A stretch of DNA of 28,769 bases from CAZAYY01 sp964489525 (GCA_964489525.1 CAZAYY010000038.1:1-28769), one strand, 5' to 3'; positions 13,784-21,591 are shown, counted from the first letter of the stretch. Made by a program: numbers and translations. The notes: a model not told the origin generated them from the sequence alone.

Positions 13784-15079
13784 TCATTTATTGGAAACAA
13801 AATAGGCGTCACAAGCCTCGTCAATCAGCGCCGGGGTCAATTGGGGCGGTATGCCAGCATAGCTGCAAATGGAAACGGCGGTGCGAATCAGGTCGCGCGG
13901 GTGGACTGACTGCATTTTGCGCCCGGTTTTCCGGTACCATTTGTCCACAAGATACATGAAGGTATCCCGGTCGAAAGGCACATTATAGCTTTTGCAAATC
14001 CGTAAAAAGATCTGGTAGAACATTTTCTCGTCAGGGCTGTCCAGTTCCACTTTCATTTGGATGCGGCGCAAAAAGGCATCGTCCATCAAAGTTTCGGGGT
14101 CGAGGTTGGTTGAAAAAACAATCAACTGCCGGAAGGGGATTTCAATGGTCTGGCCAGAGAGCAGGCGGAAGTAATCAATGCGGCTTTCAAGGGGCACAAT
14201 CCAGCGGTTGAGCAGGTCTTGTGCTGAAACACGCTGGCGGCCAAAATCGTCAATCAGCAACATCCCACCATTGGCTTTCATCTGCATGGGAGCCTCATAG
14301 AACTTTGCCACCGGGTCGAAGCGCAGTTCGAGCGCTTCCATCGTCAATTCGCCCCCAACCATGAGTACCGGGCGGCGGAACAAGCCCCAACGCAGGTCAT
14401 AATTGCGCAGCACGGCTGAGTCCGGGTTCGGCGATTCGGCCGGAATGTGGATTAACGAATCGTGGACTTTGATAATTTGCCCGCCAATGGTCACTGCATA
14501 GGGCAGCCGGATGGGATCAGCGCCTGCCACCAGCATACCAATAATTTGGGCAACCGTGGTTTTTCCGTTTCCAGGTGGACCATACAAAAAGAGCGATGTG
14601 CCCGAATTGACGGCAGGGCCAATTTTCCGGTCGAAGTTGTCGGGCAGAATCAAATGACCAAGCGCCTGTTTTAGCTGAGATGGGGTCACCTTCTGACCAT
14701 CCCGGTCGGAGGTTTGCAGATTAATCGCTTCGCAGTAAGCCTCCACTGAGACTGGAACAGGCCCAATATACTGGGTGCGTTCAAATGCGCTGCGGGCGCG
14801 TTCTTCTCCAGCGTCGGTCAGCCGGTAGGTGTAACTGTAGCGACCCAACTGGCCAGCCTTGGCCACCTCAACCAGGTGTTCTCCCTGCATCCACTGTAAA
14901 ACCTCGTCTACAATCGGTTGGGATATTTTCAAAATATCTACCAAACGGGGAAAGCTAACATCGCCTTCGCTGAACAGAATTCGAAAAATCAGGTCCGTTA
15001 CAAGGGCGGATGGGATTGCCAGTTCATCCAGGCTGTTTTTAACCACAAATACTTTGGGTGTACGAGTCATGTCAGTCAT
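13784..15079 (-). CDS. Winged-helix AAA+ ATPase, function unknown
   Basis: A 431-aa protein. The N-terminal about 100 residues form a winged-helix-like module (FPRLVDILKISQPIVDEVLQWMQGEHLVEVAK...YSYTYRLTDAGEERAR), of the type that ends in a wing and a helix. The ATPase part has Walker A GPPGNGKT (167-174), Walker B MLLIDDFG (273-280), sensor 1 in IVFSTNLD (N325) and a possible Arg finger RR (338-339). The residues between A and B include a large RPVLMVGGELTMEALELRFD segment. Start by AAGG 8 bases before ATG; a second ATG lies three codons later. It is alone on its transcript with a leader of about 200 nt. Its remodelling target is unknown. Confidence 0.85.
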   Translation of the reverse strand: MTDMTRTPKVFVVKNSLDELAIPSALVTDLIFRILFSEGDVSFPRLVDILKISQPIVDEVLQWMQGEHLVEVAKAGQLGRYSYTYRLTDAGEERARSAFERTQYIGPVPVSVEAYCEAINLQTSDRDGQKVTPSQLKQALGHLILPDNFDRKIGPAVNSGTSLFLYGPPGNGKTTVAQIIGMLVAGADPIRLPYAVTIGGQIIKVHDSLIHIPAESPNPDSAVLRNYDLRWGLFRRPVLMVGGELTMEALELRFDPVAKFYEAPMQMKANGGMLLIDDFGRQRVSAQDLLNRWIVPLESRIDYFRLLSGQTIEIPFRQLIVFSTNLDPETLMDDAFLRRIQMKVELDSPDEKMFYQIFLRICKSYNVPFDRDTFMYLVDKWYRKTGRKMQSVHPRDLIRTAVSICSYAGIPPQLTPALIDEACDAYFVSNK

Positions 15080-15161
15080 AGGCGAACCTTTTCAATCTAA
15101 CTCAAACGTAATAAGAAGGATTGGGGTTTTTTATCAAAACCTGGAACGACTCAATCTGTTT

Positions 15162-15216
15162 GGGTAATCGCCGAAAGGTATTTCAGAAATTTTCCGGGCA
15201 CTGCTGGCGATTACCC
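15162..15216 (-). other. Large hairpin in the leader of the AAA+ ATPase gene
   Basis: GGGTAATCGCC at 15162-15172 is the exact reverse complement of 15206-15216, with a 33-nt loop that itself holds the dyad ATTTC-A-GAAAT. It lies inside the about 200-nt leader, between the promoter and the ATG. No T-run follows, so it is not a terminator; a structured RNA or a protein site is possible. Confidence 0.5.
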
Positions 15217-15289
15217 TGAACAACCGGCTTGCACTGTCATGCGTTTCTTTACAAATATTTTAGCCCGGCTTTGTGAGCAGGTATAAAAC

Positions 15290-15295
15290 ATTATA
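15290..15295 (-). promoter_or_regulatory. -10 element of the AAA+ ATPase gene
   Basis: Perfect TATAAT on the minus strand, between ftsK and the AAA+ gene. The -35 (CTGCAA at 18 bases) is weak. This is the only good promoter seen in 15080-15342; otherwise that stretch holds only the leader and its hairpin. Confidence 0.5.
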
Positions 15296-15342
15296 GCCTA
15301 ACCCAATCCAAATTTGCAGACATTAATTTGCGGGGGATTGGC

Positions 15343-17718
15343 TCACTCTCCAACAGGCGGCGCAGCTGGACCATAGTCTAAGACCTGGCGCACCTGGGTT
15401 GGCCCTTCGGGCGGGCCAACAATGCCTTTATCTTCCATCATTTCGACCAGGCGGGCGGCACGGGTATAGCCAATTCGCAGGCGCCGCTGAAGCATGGAAA
15501 TTGAAGCCCTTCCCTGCCGGCGAACCAGGTCGAGGGCTTCGTTATACATCGGGTCGGTCTCTTCTTCAGGCACCAAGTCATCCCAAATCGGGATTTGCTT
15601 GAGCGGGATGCCCGGCGGAGGTGCGTCGGGCGGCAGTTCAGAATGCAGCGTTTGTGGTGCATGCGCTGCTGCGTGGGGCATGGCAGCACTGCGCCAGTAT
15701 TGAACAATCCGCTGAATCTCTGTATCGGAAACATACACACCCTGAATGCGCGCCGGAGCGGGGGCATCGGGAGCCTGAAACAACATATCACCACTGCCAA
15801 GCAAGCGTTCTGCGCCGGGTTGGTCAAGAATTACCCGGCTGTCCACCCCAGAGGCCACAGCAAAGGCAATCCGGGCGGGCAGGTTGGCTTTAATCAACCC
15901 GGTAACCACATCCACAGATGGGCGCTGGGTGGCAATCACCAGGTGAATGCCAGTGGCACGGGCCAGCTGCGCCAGGCGTGTGATGGTTTTTTCGGTCTGG
16001 TCGGGCGCCAGGATCATTAAATCGGCCAGTTCATCAATAATGACCACCAGGTAAGGCAGCGGCGTGGTTCCCTGAGCCTCCATTTTTTTGTTATAGTCCA
16101 GGATGTTGCGCGCCCCAACATCATGGAACTTTTGGTAGCGGGCATCCATTTCCCGAGTCACCCACTGCAGCGCCCCAATGACCTTTTCCATTTCAACCAC
16201 CACCGGGGCAAGCAGGTGTGGAATGCCGTTATACCCGGTCAGTTCAACGCGCTTTGGGTCTACCATGATCAAACGCAGGGTATCGGGTGTGTTGGTCAGC
16301 AATAAAGTGGCGATGATGGAGTTGACACAAACCGATTTACCTGAACCCGTTGCTCCAGCAATCAGCAAGTGGGGCATGCTGGCCAGGTTGGTGGATACAG
16401 GAGACCCGGCCACATCCTGGCCCAGGGCGAGGCGCAAGTTCGACTGCAGTTTGAGGAACGCTTCACTTTCCATCACATCGCGCAGTGCCACGAGGGCCAC
16501 CTGTTCGTTGGGCACTTCAATGCCAATATAGCCCTTCCCCGGCACAGGCGCCTGGATGCGGATGCGTTGGGCCGCCAGCGCCAGGGCCAGGTCGTCGGCA
16601 AGAGAGGCAATCCGGCCAACGCGCACCCTTGTGCGCCCGGCGCGGGTTTCTACAAAATCGGGCTCAACCCCAAATTGGGTAATGGTTGGCCCGCGATTGA
16701 CCTCGACCACATGGGCCGGTGCGCCAAAAGAAGCCAGGGTTTCTTCAATGAGCTGCACCCGTTCCCGGTCAATTTGATCACTGTGTTCCACATCGCGCCC
16801 CTGTTCCAGCATTTCTTCCATTTTGGGCAGCCGCCAGGCGTGTACTGCAGCATTTTCTGGTTGAAACACGGGCACACCCGGCAGTGGGGCGCTGCGCGCT
16901 GCCACCTGGGCTGGGGCAGCATAAGGCTCAAAAGGTGCTGGTTCGATTACCGGTTGAACCCGGCTTACACGAGCCGCCAGGCGCCGGAAAGCCAGGCGAA
17001 CCCCCTGCCCCAATGGCTGCAGCCAGCGAAAGAGGTCGGTAACCGAAACATCCAGCATGAGCATAATCCCAATCACCAGCCAGGCCAGCAAAATTACTAC
17101 GGTCCCCCCTGCCCCTACGGCAGCGTCCAACAACTCAAAGAGAAAAGCCCCAATCCAACCGCCGCCTTTACCCTCCAGGGCGAGTGCAAAACTATCGGCA
17201 CGGGTTGGGGGATATAACACCAGGTGAAGCACTGCCAGCAGGTTAAAAAACAGCAGCACCACTCCAAGAATACGCTCAACCGCAAACGCTGGTATGCGTT
17301 CAATGTGTCGTAAAATGAGCCACAAGCCAATCCCCACCAGCCCCAGCGGGAGGACATAGCTGCCCCAACCCACAAGCCAGGCCAAAAAGTCCACCCAGAC
17401 CCCCGTAATGGCACTGCGAGTGGGAGAAAGCATGAACAACAGGGTCAGAAACCCAACCAGGGCAAGAATGACGCCAACAATATCCAGTTTTCGGTCGAGC
17501 GAAAGCCCGGTCACCAGCCTTGAAGCACCCGTCCCAAAAGGGTTTTGGGGTGGTGGGGCGCGGCGGCGGGTTTTGGCACGGGTGGCAGTTGTTTTCTTCT
17601 GGGGGGTTGTTTTTTTGACTGCCGGCTTTTTCTCATCCGGCTGGGACGACCGTCCCCGAGCTGGTTCTTTCTTTTCGGACTTTCGGAAAGGGTTGGATGC
17701 AGGTGTTTGTGCTGGCAT
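15343..17718 (-). CDS. ftsK: DNA translocase FtsK/SpoIIIE
   Basis: A 791-aa septum DNA pump that moves chromosome ends out of the closing division plane. A basic, Pro-rich tail (1-60) precedes about four membrane segments (79-97, 114-137, 148-170, 201-222), then a linker, an alpha/beta motor with Walker A GATGSGKS (455-462) and Walker B LVVIIDE (557-563), the IATQRPSVDVVTG loop, and a C-terminal gamma winged helix (about 722-770, QGRASISMLQRRLRIGYTRAARLVEMMEDKGIVG) that reads polar DNA signals. Size is typical of SpoIIIE-type rather than the giant E. coli protein. The ATG has no Shine-Dalgarno but an extended -10 exactly 6 bases before it; a farther upstream ATG would lie outside the transcript. 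Confidence 0.96.
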   Translation of the reverse strand: MPAQTPASNPFRKSEKKEPARGRSSQPDEKKPAVKKTTPQKKTTATRAKTRRRAPPPQNPFGTGASRLVTGLSLDRKLDIVGVILALVGFLTLLFMLSPTRSAITGVWVDFLAWLVGWGSYVLPLGLVGIGLWLILRHIERIPAFAVERILGVVLLFFNLLAVLHLVLYPPTRADSFALALEGKGGGWIGAFLFELLDAAVGAGGTVVILLAWLVIGIMLMLDVSVTDLFRWLQPLGQGVRLAFRRLAARVSRVQPVIEPAPFEPYAAPAQVAARSAPLPGVPVFQPENAAVHAWRLPKMEEMLEQGRDVEHSDQIDRERVQLIEETLASFGAPAHVVEVNRGPTITQFGVEPDFVETRAGRTRVRVGRIASLADDLALALAAQRIRIQAPVPGKGYIGIEVPNEQVALVALRDVMESEAFLKLQSNLRLALGQDVAGSPVSTNLASMPHLLIAGATGSGKSVCVNSIIATLLLTNTPDTLRLIMVDPKRVELTGYNGIPHLLAPVVVEMEKVIGALQWVTREMDARYQKFHDVGARNILDYNKKMEAQGTTPLPYLVVIIDELADLMILAPDQTEKTITRLAQLARATGIHLVIATQRPSVDVVTGLIKANLPARIAFAVASGVDSRVILDQPGAERLLGSGDMLFQAPDAPAPARIQGVYVSDTEIQRIVQYWRSAAMPHAAAHAPQTLHSELPPDAPPPGIPLKQIPIWDDLVPEEETDPMYNEALDLVRRQGRASISMLQRRLRIGYTRAARLVEMMEDKGIVGPPEGPTQVRQVLDYGPAAPPVGE

Positions 17719-17724
17719 ATTCGC

Positions 17725-17752
17725 ATTATAGCACAAATGGTCAATTTTCCAA
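17725..17752 (-). promoter_or_regulatory. Promoter of ftsK
   Basis: On the minus strand the extended -10 TGCTATAAT (17733-17725) is preceded at 16 bases by a -35-like TTGGAA (4 of 6). The 6-base gap to the ATG predicts a leaderless message. It lies divergent to ssb. Confidence 0.65.
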
Positions 17753-17791
17753 TTTCGCCAAACTTTGCCCTGCAATATTTATGAATTAAGG

Positions 17792-17797
17792 TAAAAT
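17792..17797 (+). promoter_or_regulatory. Probable -10 of the ssb gene
   Basis: TAAAAT with a weak CTGCAA 16 bases upstream. This gives a leader of about 118 nt which holds small hairpins (TGCC-N3-GGCA near 17818-17828, CGGGC-GCA-GCCCG at 17870-17882). The region before ssb has no other promoter candidate. Confidence 0.4.
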
Positions 17798-17922
17798 GAT
17801 AAAGACGAGTCGGTGACTGCCGTCGGCATGCTTCCTGAGAAAGCCAGGTGCCTGCCAGTATCTACAAAACGGGCGCAGCCCGGAACTTTAACCCCATTCA
17901 TTCACCGAAAGGAGCAAAAATT

Positions 17923-18330
17923 ATGTTTCAAAAAGTTATGATCGTAGGCAACCTGGGGCGCGACCCTGAAATGCGCTATACCCCAACCGGCCAGGCCGTA
18001 ACCAACCTCTCTGTTGCAACCAACCGACAGTATAACGATTCCAATGGGCAGCGGGTCAAAGAAACCGTCTGGTTCCGCGTTTCGGTTTGGGGGCGCCAGG
18101 CAGAAAGCTGCAACCAGTACCTGCGCAAGGGGAGCAAAGTGTTGATTGAAGGCCGCCTGAACGCCGACCCCGCCACCGGCGGGCCGCGCATGTACCCCCG
18201 GCCCGATGGCACCATGGGCGCTTCGTTTGAAATCACGGCGCAAAGCGTTCAATTCCTCTCGTCGCGCGGCGAAGACGGCATGATGCACGATGACATGCAC
18301 GACGATGGCGGCGACGACCTGCCATTCTAA
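17923..18330 (+). CDS. ssb: Single-stranded DNA-binding protein
   Basis: A 135-aa SSB. One OB fold (about 1-105) starts FQKVMIVGNLGRDPEMRYTPTGQAVTNLSVATNR and holds the ETVWFRVSVWGRQAE strand. The short acidic tail ends DDGGDDLPF, the classical partner-docking tip (DDxPF with Leu). It lacks the long Gly/Gln linker of E. coli SSB. AAAGGAG lies 8 bases before the ATG; an upstream extension of 25 codons in frame is not needed. A DUF3467 gene begins 4 bases after its stop, so ssb heads the operon running to recN. Confidence 0.95.
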   Translation: MFQKVMIVGNLGRDPEMRYTPTGQAVTNLSVATNRQYNDSNGQRVKETVWFRVSVWGRQAESCNQYLRKGSKVLIEGRLNADPATGGPRMYPRPDGTMGASFEITAQSVQFLSSRGEDGMMHDDMHDDGGDDLPF

Positions 18331-18334
18331 ACCC

Positions 18335-18670
18335 ATGGATAACCCACAACGCCCCATTAACCCGCCAAACCAGGCCCCTGTTCTGCATATTGCCAAGGAG
18401 TTGGTTCCGGTTTACGCCAACCTGGTGCGGATTACCCACCTGCCATCCGAACTGGTTTTTGATTTCGCGCTCAAGCTACCCGGCCCGGCACCGGCCAATG
18501 TGCTCGCCCAGGTAATGATGTCGCCGCTCAGCGCCAAGCTGTTTTATCGCGCCCTGGCCGATAACCTGTCGAAGTATGAAGCCGTATTTGGTGAAATCAA
18601 AATACCTGGCGAAGATGCCCTGGTTGAATATTCCCGCTTGTTCCGGCCAAAAGACCCGGGCGAAAAATAG
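18335..18670 (+). CDS. DUF3467-family protein
   Basis: A 111-aa protein. VPVYANLVRITHLPSELVFDFALKL (about 25-49) and VMMSPLSAKLFYRALADNLSKYEAVFGEI (about 60-88) match the DUF3467 pattern: YAN-x-[VA], D-F-x-[LF], then MSPxxAKxxxxxLxxNLxxYExxFGxI. The role is unknown. No ribosome site precedes its ATG, which is 4 bases after the ssb stop, so it depends on coupling with ssb. Such proteins are usually about 100 aa long, as here. Confidence 0.85.
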   Translation: MDNPQRPINPPNQAPVLHIAKELVPVYANLVRITHLPSELVFDFALKLPGPAPANVLAQVMMSPLSAKLFYRALADNLSKYEAVFGEIKIPGEDALVEYSRLFRPKDPGEK

Positions 18671-18683
18671 CCGTTTAACCTGA

Positions 18684-19361
18684 ATGAACCAGATTGACGA
18701 AATCGCCAACCGTATTCACCAATCTTTTGAAGCGCGCACCCTGGCTCGCGACCAGGCGCTTTCACAGGCGCGCACCCTGACAAGACATTGTTCGAACGCG
18801 ATTCGTGCAGTCCACCGAGACGAAACCAGCCTGGCTCAGGATGAACTGAGCCAGGCTGCCGCGCTTGCCTCCGTGCTGCGCACCAACCTGGCCAACCACC
18901 CCGACCTTTTTTTTGCAGGTTACACCCAAGATGCCCTTAAAGAATTTGCCGAGGCCTGCCTGGTGTTTGCGCTGGTGGGCAACCAGCCCCTGCCCAGCCC
19001 TGAAGAACTCAACCTACCCTATGACACTTATCTCAAAGGCCTGGCTGAGGCTGTGGGAGAACTGCGCCGCCGCACCCTGGATATTCTTCGCCATGGCTAT
19101 TCTGATGAAGCCGAACGCCTGCTGGGTATTATGGATGATGTCTACGGCGTGATGGTTTCGATGGACTACCCTGATGCCATCACCGGTGGCTTGCGGCGCA
19201 TGACAGACCTGATGCGCGGCATTGTGGAGCGCACACGCGGTGACCTGACCATCGCGATTCGCCAGGAACACCTGGAACAAAGCCTTAAAGCGCTCGAACA
19301 GCGCCTGAACCTGCCCCCCGCCCCCGAAACCCCTTTCTCTCCGGACGATGAACCAGCCTGA
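18684..19361 (+). CDS. Translin-family protein
   Basis: A 225-aa all-alpha protein of the translin/TRAX family. Translin binds single-stranded nucleic acid as an octamer ring; with TRAX it forms the C3PO ribonuclease. Family segments are visible: LSQARTLTRHCSNAIRAVHR (26-45), FFAGYTQDALKEFAEACLVFAL (76-97), YLKGLAEAVGELRRRTLDILRHGYSDEAERLLGIMDDVYGVMVSMDYPDAI (116-166) and LRRMTDLMRGIVERTRGDLT (170-189). An E-x-x-E pair (E87, E90) lies where TRAX has catalytic acids, so nuclease activity is possible but unproven. It starts 13 bases after the DUF3467 stop without a clear ribosome site and overlaps the next gene by 14 bases. Bacterial members are uncommon to my knowledge. Confidence 0.85.
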   Translation: MNQIDEIANRIHQSFEARTLARDQALSQARTLTRHCSNAIRAVHRDETSLAQDELSQAAALASVLRTNLANHPDLFFAGYTQDALKEFAEACLVFALVGNQPLPSPEELNLPYDTYLKGLAEAVGELRRRTLDILRHGYSDEAERLLGIMDDVYGVMVSMDYPDAITGGLRRMTDLMRGIVERTRGDLTIAIRQEHLEQSLKALEQRLNLPPAPETPFSPDDEPA

Positions 19362-19641
19362 CGTCTCCCCCAGGCGTTCCCATTCCACCACCCTGCGCGC
19401 CTCTGAACTCGGTTCATACCTGTATTGCAAACGGGCCTGGTGGTACCAGCGCCAGGGCTACCCCTCTGAAAACACCAGCGAAATGCAAAGCGGCACACAG
19501 CTGCACCAACAGCACGGGCGCAGTGTTTTTGTGGCCGGCCTGCTGCGGCTGGCGGCCTACGCGCTGCTGTTGGTCGCCCTGGTTTTTACAATTTTGTACC
19601 TGGCCGATTCCTGGCTGGGTGCCGCCCCACTGCTTTTCTGA
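19348..19641 (+). CDS. N-terminal half of a membrane-inserted Cas4-like nuclease
   Basis: A 97-aa product. The first half has the Cas4/RecB-family entry motif ASELGSYLYCKRAWWYQRQG (18-37), with Cys27 that in Cas4 holds one corner of an iron-sulfur cluster, and GTQLHQQHG (49-57) with His53, matching the catalytic-site His region. A membrane helix follows (about 61-88) and the frame ends at TGA in the loop after it. The next open frame, in the very same frame and only 9 bases past the TGA, holds the rest of the nuclease. So this may be one gene interrupted by a nonsense codon, or a true two-part protein. It overlaps the translin gene by 14 bases. Confidence 0.75.
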   Translation: MNQPDVSPRRSHSTTLRASELGSYLYCKRAWWYQRQGYPSENTSEMQSGTQLHQQHGRSVFVAGLLRLAAYALLLVALVFTILYLADSWLGAAPLLF

Positions 19642-19650
19642 GCCCAGCAC

Positions 19651-20160
19651 ATGCCAACCCTGATTCTGATTCTCATTCTCGTATCTGCCTGGCTGTTTTG
19701 GGCGGCAGGACGGAAGCAGCGCCAGGCCGGTTTGCCCTCCGGCAAAGTGATTTATACAGATACTCGCGCCTGGGGGAAGGTGGACGACCCGCTTTACGAC
19801 CCTGTTTACGACCTGACCGGTAAGCCCGACTACCTTGTGGAAGAAAATGGGATGATTATCCCGGTTGAAGTAAAAACTGGCCGCACCCCACAAGAGCCTT
19901 ACGATTCGCACATTTACCAACTTGCCGCTTACTGCCTGTTGGTGGAACGCGCTTATGGTAAACGTCCATCTTATGGCATCATCCACTATGAACGGAAAAC
20001 GTTTGCCGTTCCCTATACACCTGCTTTGGAAAAATCGCTGGTTGAACTGCTGGACGAAATTCACAACGCCAGGCGCAAACGCTCGCTGCCACGCTCCCAC
20101 GAACAGCAAGAACGCTGCCGGGGGTGTGGTTTTCGCAGAGTTTGCGACCAACGGCTGTAA
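19651..20160 (+). CDS. C-terminal half of a membrane-inserted Cas4-like nuclease
   Basis: A 169-aa product with an N-terminal membrane helix (MPTLILILILVSAWLFWAAG, 1-20), then the PD-(D/E)XK core: KPDYLV (D60), IPVEVKTG (E73, K75), then HIYQLAAYCLLVE (Q90, Y94), and three Cys near the end (C156, C159, C165: CxxC-x5-C). With Cys27 of the preceding product these would make the four ligands of a Cas4-type iron-sulfur cluster. The ATG lies 9 bases after the stop of the first half, with no ribosome site, so translation would rest on reinitiation or read-through. Both halves should face the cytosol, the two helices forming a hairpin. No CRISPR array is near, so a CRISPR role is not indicated. Confidence 0.82.
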   Translation: MPTLILILILVSAWLFWAAGRKQRQAGLPSGKVIYTDTRAWGKVDDPLYDPVYDLTGKPDYLVEENGMIIPVEVKTGRTPQEPYDSHIYQLAAYCLLVERAYGKRPSYGIIHYERKTFAVPYTPALEKSLVELLDEIHNARRKRSLPRSHEQQERCRGCGFRRVCDQRL

Positions 20161-20177
20161 CCCTGCTCACAGACAGG

Positions 20178-20183
20178 TATAAT
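20178..20183 (+). promoter_or_regulatory. -10 element directly before the NAD kinase ATG
   Basis: Perfect TATAAT, then 6 bases, then ATG. No good -35 and no Shine-Dalgarno. This suggests an internal, leaderless start for nadK within the ssb-recN gene row. Confidence 0.55.
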
Positions 20184-20189
20184 TTACGC

Positions 20190-21062
20190 ATGGCACCCCT
20201 TTCCCTACCCTTTAAACGTGCTGCGGTTGCTTCGCATCCCCGCCTGCCCCAGGGCTTGCTCGAAACCCACCAGGTTGCTGCTTATTTACAAGCCCACGGC
20301 CTCGAGGCAGTCCCCGGCGAAATTTATGACCCCGCCCTGGTTTCCGGCGTTCAAAACGGAGAATTTGACATCTGGATTGCCATCGGGGGGGATGGGACCA
20401 TGCTGCGCAGTGGGCATATCTGCGCACCCCACAACATCCCTATCCTGGGCATCAACATGGGCAACCTGGGCTTTTTGCTTGAAGTCCAGCGGAACGATTG
20501 GCCCAATTACCTCGACCAGCTTCTGGCTGGTAAGTTCTGGCTCGAACACCGCATGATGCTGCGCGCCGAACAATTCCGCGAGGGCCTTTCTTTGGGCTCG
20601 TGGGATGTCCTCAATGAAGCCATGGTGGGGCGCGGTGAACTCATGCGCCCGGTGCGGCTCACCACCCGGGTAGATGGCAACTTTTTGACCACCTACGTGG
20701 CCGATGGGCTGATTGCCGCCACCCCAACCGGTTCAACTGCCTATGCCCTGGCCGCAGGTGGGCCGATTCTGCCGCCCGAACTGCGCAACATTCTCATCGT
20801 CCCGGTCGCCCCACACCTTTCCGTTGACAGGGCAATTGTGCTGGCTGAAGGCTCGGAAGTTCACATCCAGGTGCAAACCGACCACAAAGCAGCCTTGTGT
20901 ATTGATGGGCAGCAGCCCGTTCCCCTGTTCGACCGGGATGAAGTTCACATTTGCGCCAACGAACATTCCATTCATTTCATCCGTTTTCAAGACCCCGGCT
21001 ATTTTTACCGCAACCTGACTTCACTCAACCGAAACCAACATGGAGGGCCAAATGACCGCTGA
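20190..21062 (+). CDS. nadK: NAD kinase
   Basis: A 290-aa ATP- or polyphosphate-dependent NAD kinase, the source of NADP. The signature GGDGTMLR (66-73) carries the catalytic Asp; LNEAMVGRGE (141-150) has the NE motif, and DGLIAATPTGSTAYALAAGGP (172-192) the conserved substrate loop. The first 60 residues are shorter and more diverged than in many relatives, with a poor first Rossmann strand. The ATG was chosen because a -10 lies 6 bases upstream and the family domain begins at once; the frame is open 22 codons earlier across the end of the nuclease gene. It overlaps the next gene by 11 bases. Confidence 0.94.
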   Translation: MAPLSLPFKRAAVASHPRLPQGLLETHQVAAYLQAHGLEAVPGEIYDPALVSGVQNGEFDIWIAIGGDGTMLRSGHICAPHNIPILGINMGNLGFLLEVQRNDWPNYLDQLLAGKFWLEHRMMLRAEQFREGLSLGSWDVLNEAMVGRGELMRPVRLTTRVDGNFLTTYVADGLIAATPTGSTAYALAAGGPILPPELRNILIVPVAPHLSVDRAIVLAEGSEVHIQVQTDHKAALCIDGQQPVPLFDRDEVHICANEHSIHFIRFQDPGYFYRNLTSLNRNQHGGPNDR

Positions 21063-21591
21063 ACCTTCCCCGCCTGCCAACCATCAACCAGGCATTTTTT
21101 ACTGTGCAAATCACCCTGATAAGGAAACCACGCTGCGCTGCAACCGCTGTGAAAAACCGATTTGCACCCGCTGTGCCGTTCTGACGCCCACCGGGTATCG
21201 CTGTAAGGAATGTGTGCGCGGCCAGCAAAAGGTTTTTGAAACCGCCCAACCCCAAGATTACATCATTGGCCCACTGATTGCAGGCGTGCTGGCATTTTTG
21301 GGCAGCCTGCTGACTGGCTTTTTAGGCTGGTTTGTACTCTTCCTGGCGGCCGGGGTGGGAGCGGGCATTGCCGAACTGGTGCGAAGCAGCATCCGCCGGC
21401 GCCGGGGGCGCAATCTCTTTATCCTGATTGCGGCGGCCACCGCCATTGGCGGCCTGCTTCCCACCTTGCCTTCATTGTTGGCTTTGTTCCTCTTTCCAGA
21501 AACCTTCAATTTTGGCCTACTCTGGAATGCCGCTTATATTTTTATTGTCACCACAACGGTTTATTACCGCCTGGCTGGAATCCGTCTTTAA
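21052..21591 (+). CDS. B-box-type zinc-finger membrane protein
   Basis: A 179-aa protein. A cytosolic zinc module (18-54) has C18, H21, C30, C33, C38, C41, C51 and C54, with spacing CxxH-x8-CxxC-x4-CxxC-x9-CxxC, like a B-box or rhomboid-associated zinc finger that binds two metals. Three or so membrane helices follow (about 70-108, 121-148, 155-175), broken by a very basic loop RSSIRRRRGRN (111-121). The role is unknown. GGAGG stands 5 bases before the chosen ATG; an ATG 12 bases earlier lacks it. It overlaps nadK and is followed 9 bases later by recN. Confidence 0.8.
   Translation: MTAEPSPPANHQPGIFYCANHPDKETTLRCNRCEKPICTRCAVLTPTGYRCKECVRGQQKVFETAQPQDYIIGPLIAGVLAFLGSLLTGFLGWFVLFLAAGVGAGIAELVRSSIRRRRGRNLFILIAAATAIGGLLPTLPSLLALFLFPETFNFGLLWNAAYIFIVTTTVYYRLAGIRL

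Noticed and set aside
19639..19641. TGA as a selenocysteine codon in the Cas4-like gene
   Set aside because: The only stem seen downstream (CTGCC/GGCAG, about 45 bases later) is too weak and too far for a bacterial SECIS element, and the position is a membrane-helix loop, not a redox site. TGA also serves as a normal stop in several genes here, such as ftsK and recN.
19348..20160. Cas4-like gene as part of a CRISPR-Cas locus
   Set aside because: No cas1, cas2 or effector gene and no repeat-spacer array is present in the window, and the membrane helices are not typical for CRISPR Cas4.
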